Assembly (NCBI RefSeq): GCF_008831285.2
Contig: NC_045148.1
Location: 6,515,001-6,579,000 of the forward strand
Direction: 5' to 3'
DNA length: 64,000 nt
Source of the DNA: Nymphaea colorata
Taxonomy: Eukaryota; Streptophyta; Magnoliopsida; Nymphaeales; Nymphaeaceae
The position numbers and the translations under genes are program-made. The notes under the pieces are model-generated. The model searched no databases and was not told the origin of the DNA. It was given only the letters and a program-made list of their open reading frames with translations. Numbering within the stretch: position 1 is the stretch's first letter; each line of letters begins with the position of its first letter. Shown here one piece after another: positions 59,539 through 64,000 of this stretch.

Positions 59539-62500
59539 TATATATAATTGCAAACTATTAAGTTTAAAACCTAATGACATAGCGATGTTGAATTCGTAAT
59601 AGCATATGAACTATCTATAACTGTAATTAGAATTATAAGTGTATTAATGCATACTTATATACTTATAAGGCAAGCCACATGCAATGTTAGAAAAACTAGG
59701 AACAGAAAATCTGCATAACAACATAGGATGAAGAAGAAAAAGATGAAGAAGAAGAAACTAATTCAAGTCACATGAAGAGAGAAAAATATCTGCTTGAGAC
59801 AGGTGAAGAGGCAAAAAAAGAAGAGGAAGAATAAAAAGAAAATAAAAAATGGAAAATTCTAGGCTGTTCAATAAAAAAAAGTCGAAGCTGTTAAGTGCCT
59901 AGGTGAGCTGAGGGACCAGGCTATGGCCCAAGGCTTTTTAAAATGCAGGTCACCAAGGAACAGCCAGCCTGTAGCAAGCCTAGGGGCCTAAGGCCTAAGG
60001 GAGCTTAGGTATGAGCCTAAGTGCATTTTAACAACATAACTTTTATCTTTTGTTTATGACAGTTTCTCAATGTTTTGTAGATTCTCCGGAACTGAAATGA
60101 TATTAAGGAAACAACAGATTTAAATGGTTGTTAATATTTTTATTATAGTATACATTAACAAATATGCTTTTATCTGCATGTGCACATAATCGTGCTTATG
60201 CTGTGTACGTGTGCATGTACATGATTGTGTCAATTAATATATGGAAGTTGATTTGTCATCCTTGTGGGTGCTTCATTTGATTATTATGCATGATTAGTCA
60301 AAGCTAGTCTGTCAGTTATGGGTCTTTCTTGTACCAAATAAGCTTGCCATTTGCTAGCTTTGTTCAGGCGCATATAGCATGGGTATTCAGAATTTCACTT
60401 TTCCTGTGGAAAAGCTGGGTACTTAAGGTCTGGATGCTTGTTCCTGTCACTACCTTTCTGTGCATATGAAGAATGCAATTATGTGTATTGGTTTACTTAA
60501 TCATACTAGTGGTTTTCATCAGTCATTGACTGCATCCATGTAACATAGATTCAAGCAGCACATACAGCTTTGGTAAAGCTTGTTCTCCCTTATTTGCTCG
60601 ACATGTTATGGTGAACTGTTCCTACATATTTCAGTTAAAGTCATTTCAAACGAGGCATTGATCTTGGTGATTCCTTCACATTGGAGATTGTTGGTGCTCA
60701 ATTACGACTAATTATTGCAGTTGAACTCTTTGTAAATCAAGTTTTTCTATTACACATGGTAAAAACAATGGTGCAGGATAGGGAATAAACTGGCTGTTGT
60801 CTTGCTTGTTCCTCCACAAATTACTAGTATCATTGTCTTGCATCAACTTTTCCTTGGCCTTTTATCTTTTCCACATCTATTTCCCTGTTGAATGTCATTT
60901 TGTTGCATTGATCTACATGGGAATTTTCTAGTGTTACAGGATATTGTGGTTTTGTTGGAATTAGATATAATTGATAACCTTTTCTCTTATTCTATGCTTA
61001 CAAAACAGGAAGCAGAGTCAGCTAAGGAGAAGACAAATGGCTACAAGCTGGATAGATCACATATATTTGCCGTGAATATGTTTGACGATTTTAATAGATA
61101 TATGAAAGTTCCTGATGAGTGGGCTCCTGCTGAAATCAAGCCATATACACCTGGGGTGAGATTTTAAGACAACAAAATGCTTATTTTAGTGGTTGATGGT
61201 ACAAAAATTTTTGACCTTACACGTGGTGATGGCTGCCAATGTTTGAGTTATTTGTTTTCTATTTGTTGTTAATCAAATTTTACATTTTTCATGTTTTATT
61301 CACATATTGCTTCCTTGCGTGGGGTTCATGGCACCATTTTAATGGAAATATGCTTTTTTTTATGGCAAGATGATCTGGTCAACTGGGGCTGGTATTTTCA
61401 CCTGGTGGGCGTTACCTCATCAAGTTTATCGTATCTTCCTTGTTTACTTTCTCAAGGAATTGATATTTTATGTTATTTGCATATCTTCTAGTACAATGAA
61501 CTACCTATCTTTGATAAATTGGCGATCAGAATGTACAGGGTCAAATCAAAGTACATGTTACTAAAATGAAGCTAAGTTCATTATCCATCTTCCAGGGATA
61601 CCAATTTCAATTTTCTGTTCTGGTTATTACAGGAAAACCTACAGAAATGGTTAACTGATGAAAAAGCCCGTGATCAGTTTGTTATACGTTCTGGCACGGA
61701 CACTGAGGTGTTGTGGAATGATGCACGACAACTGAAGCCTGAACTTGTCTATAGTCGCCGGGTAAGTGAAGTATCAACCATTTGTTCGGAGGTCTATTCA
61801 ACTTGACAATGGCTTTCTTATTCCCTTTTTTTTCCTCGTATGCTTTCCCTTTCAAGTAAACATGGATGATTTCATGCATTAGTTATTGGTTTTATTTTTT
61901 ATGTATACTTCTGAATTCTGATGCATGGGTTGGAGATGCTTCTCCATTATAAGTTTTATTTTTCTGTTTTCCACGTAACAAGAATTAAAACATCTTTTTT
62001 TTCTTTTTTTGGTTTCTTCTGTTTCCATTGTGTGCCTCTCCCTCCATCTAGGGCTGGTTTGTCATGCCACAAGTTTGATTGTCCTGGTATTTGATGGCAA
62101 GGCATGCTGGTCACAGAGTTCTTCTTACTTTTGTTTTGCAGCACTGGACAGAGAAGTTTGTGCAGTGGTCCCCTCTAGGTACATATTTGGCCACAGTACA
62201 CAGGCAGGGAGCTGCTGTTTGGGGAGGCGCTGCGACGTTCAACCGGTTAATGCGATATGCACATCCTCAGGTTCTTTCCGTCCTCCAAAAACAAAATCTA
62301 TCTTGCTATAAGTTTATTTATCATTTTGATTTCTGTCTATGTTTAGAGCAGCTTGACATGTATCATTTTTTACTTACGTTCCTAAGGTTCCTTTCTGTTT
62401 GCTGATTAAAGTTGCATTCTATTCATATGATAGGTTCACCTTATTGATTTTTCGCCTGGAGAAAAGTATTTGGTTACATATAGCAGCCATGAACCGAGCA

Positions 62501-64000
62501 ACCCTCGAGATACACAGGTGATTTAAATTTTAACTAAGAGAGTACTTGAGTTTTATTGTTGTTAATTGTCAACTAATTGTGTAACTTGTGTCTGAAGACG
62601 GTGGTGCTCAACATTTTTGATGTGCAAACTGGTAAAGTGATGCGAGAGTTTAAAGGACGTGCTGATGAGTTTGCCACTGGTGGAACAGGAGGTTTAGCTG
62701 GTGTGACATGGCCTGTATTTAGGTAATAGAAATAAGTCTGTTGATGCTGATTTGGTCGACATGGGCATTTCTATTTTCCTGACTCCAAGTGGATTGGAGG
62801 GTGATGATGATGGAGGTGGGGTGTGTGTGTGAAAGAGAGAGCGGTGCATGGGTGTGTGTGTACATGTGCATGAGAGAGAGTCACTGACGTGTATCTTACT
62901 TCCAGATGGAGCGGTGGGAGGCAAGCCAAATATTTTGCTAGAATTGGCAAAAATGCAGTCAGTGTCTATGAGACAGAGACTTTTGGGCTCCTCGACAAGA
63001 AATCTATTAAGGTTGAAAATGTTATGGATTTCAGTTGGTCTCCTACTGATGCCATCTTGGCGCTGTTTGTTCCTGAGGGAGGTGGTGGAAACCAGCCTGC
63101 CAGGGTAAGGGAGAACGTCAATTATTTTCAGAGGTTATTTTTATAGCATGAATGAGATACAGGCTGAGTCAATTATTTTCAGTTATTACTTTTATAGCGT
63201 GAATGAGATACAAGGCTGCTTTCAGTCTCAAGCTTTCATTTACATGAGCTGCTTTAGGTTTCAACCTTTCATTTTTCACTTCAATTTCACTTATCTTTTC
63301 AGGTTAGTCTTCTTCAAATTCCTGAGAAACAGGAGGTGAGGCAGAAAAATCTCTTCAGCGTTAGTGACTGCAAGATGTATTGGCAAAGCAATGGTGACTA
63401 TCTTGCTGTAAAAGTTGACAGATACACCAAGACAAAGAAAAGCACATATACTGGCTTTGAGCTCTTTCGCATAAAAGAACGAGATATTCCAATTGAAGTT
63501 TTGGAGCTTGAGAACAAAAATGACAAAATTATTGCCTTTGCCTGGGAGCCTAAAGGTCACCGATTTGCTGTCATCCATGGCGATAGCCCACGGCCTGATG
63601 TTAGTTTCTACACCATGCGAACTGCTCATCACACTGGTCGTGTCTCAAAGCTCACTACATTGAAAGGCAAACAAGCCAATGCTCTGTATTGGTCTCCTAC
63701 AGGCCGCTTCATTATCCTTGCTGGCATGAGGGGTTTCAATGGCCAACTTGAGTTTTACAATGTTGATGAGCTTGAGACCATGGCAACAGGGGAGCATTTC
63801 ATGGCAACTGATGTAGAATGGGATCCTACAGGGAGGTGCGTTGTGTTTATGATCACGCATGTGTTCCTGTTCACTGGATTGTTTGCGTATATTATGTACA
63901 TATAATTTCTCATTTAGGCATAAAATTTTTGATCTAATCCTGTCAGATACATCTTTCTTTCTTTGACTTTAAACTCCACAATTATGTAGATATGTTGCCA
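55693..64000 (+). CDS. eIF3b: Eukaryotic translation initiation factor 3 subunit B (5' part)
   Basis: Coding exons: 55693-55856, 56162-56399, 61009-61155, 61633-61761, 62142-62270, 62434-62517, 62598-62722, 62906-63104, 63303-63835 and the first 11 bases of the next from 63990. All GT-AG, phases consistent, about 586 codons in the window; the family is roughly 720 aa, so the C-terminus lies beyond. An acidic N-terminus precedes an RRM ([29 protein letters not shown] across exons 2-3; [16 protein letters not shown]). A beta-propeller follows ([73 protein letters not shown]). eIF3b is a core scaffold of eIF3, binding eIF3a, eIF3g and eIF3i in the 43S complex. Intron 2 is 4.6 kb and splits the RRM. 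The ATG follows GTGAATC and opens the conserved frame. Confidence 0.95.
56400..61008 (+). other. Long second intron of eIF3b
   Basis: A 4.6-kb intron with no coding relic recognised. It holds a C-rich run (56958-56990), (TA)n at 58792-58830 and (CA)n at 58960-58983 and 59499-59534. A purine-rich stretch lies at 59725-59850. The block at about 59890-60035 has CCTAAGG/CCTTAGG-like words, possibly a MITE. Confidence 0.6.
59493..59545. repeat. (CA)n microsatellite in eIF3b intron 2
   Basis: About 18 CA units preceded by GGGCGCG and followed by a short TA run. Confidence 0.95.

Noticed and set aside
1..64000. CRISPR arrays, tRNA or rRNA genes
   Set aside because: No regularly spaced direct repeats with unique spacers and no cloverleaf with anticodon arm was found; GATACCA-type motifs are retrotransposon primer-binding sites.

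Overview
The window is nuclear DNA of a flowering plant. It shows large genes with GT-AG introns, AT-rich intergenic DNA, Ty1/copia, Ty3/gypsy and LINE relics, hAT-type MITEs and long (TA)n and (GA)n microsatellites. Exons of TIR-type resistance genes argue against a grass. The long, transposon-filled introns would fit a dicot, magnoliid or early-diverging angiosperm, but the species cannot be named from sequence alone.

Layout. 1-2900: decayed copia RT/RNase H with its probable 3' LTR, then a LINE RT fragment. 4260-17300: four tandem units of about 2.9 kb. Each carries a decayed TIR-domain first exon of a TIR-NBS-LRR-type gene and a fold-back palindrome; the DNA between successive TIR exons carries an antisense chromovirus 5' LTR/PBS/gag fragment. 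The unit array was later modified by a 796-bp hAT MITE (inside TIR copy 2), a 3.0-kb insertion with 5-bp target duplications, and deletions. 19507-25056 (minus): complete six-exon PMP22/Mpv17-family peroxisomal membrane protein gene. 26849-27851 (plus): two-exon organelle-targeted group 3 LEA gene with ABRE and DRE motifs upstream. 31178-48549 (minus): complete 18-exon LEUNIG_HOMOLOG-like corepressor (about 744 aa), with a rearranged copia element, a gypsy relic and several hAT MITEs in its introns. 51030-53600: degenerate copia on the minus strand, followed by a diverged direct repeat pair. 55693-64000 (plus): first ten coding exons of eIF3b, running off the window.

Four genes could be rebuilt exon by exon, with reading phase agreeing across every junction: PMP22, LEA, LUH-like and eIF3b (partial). 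They are unrelated housekeeping, stress and developmental functions and do not form a pathway. PMP22 and LEA are divergent, as are LUH-like and eIF3b; LEA and LUH-like converge.

The most distinctive content is the decayed TIR-exon array and a set of hAT-type MITEs whose 8-bp target duplications can be read directly, including one MITE nested in another inside a LUH intron. I found no clear undescribed gene system; the array and the MITE families are the best candidates for follow-up.
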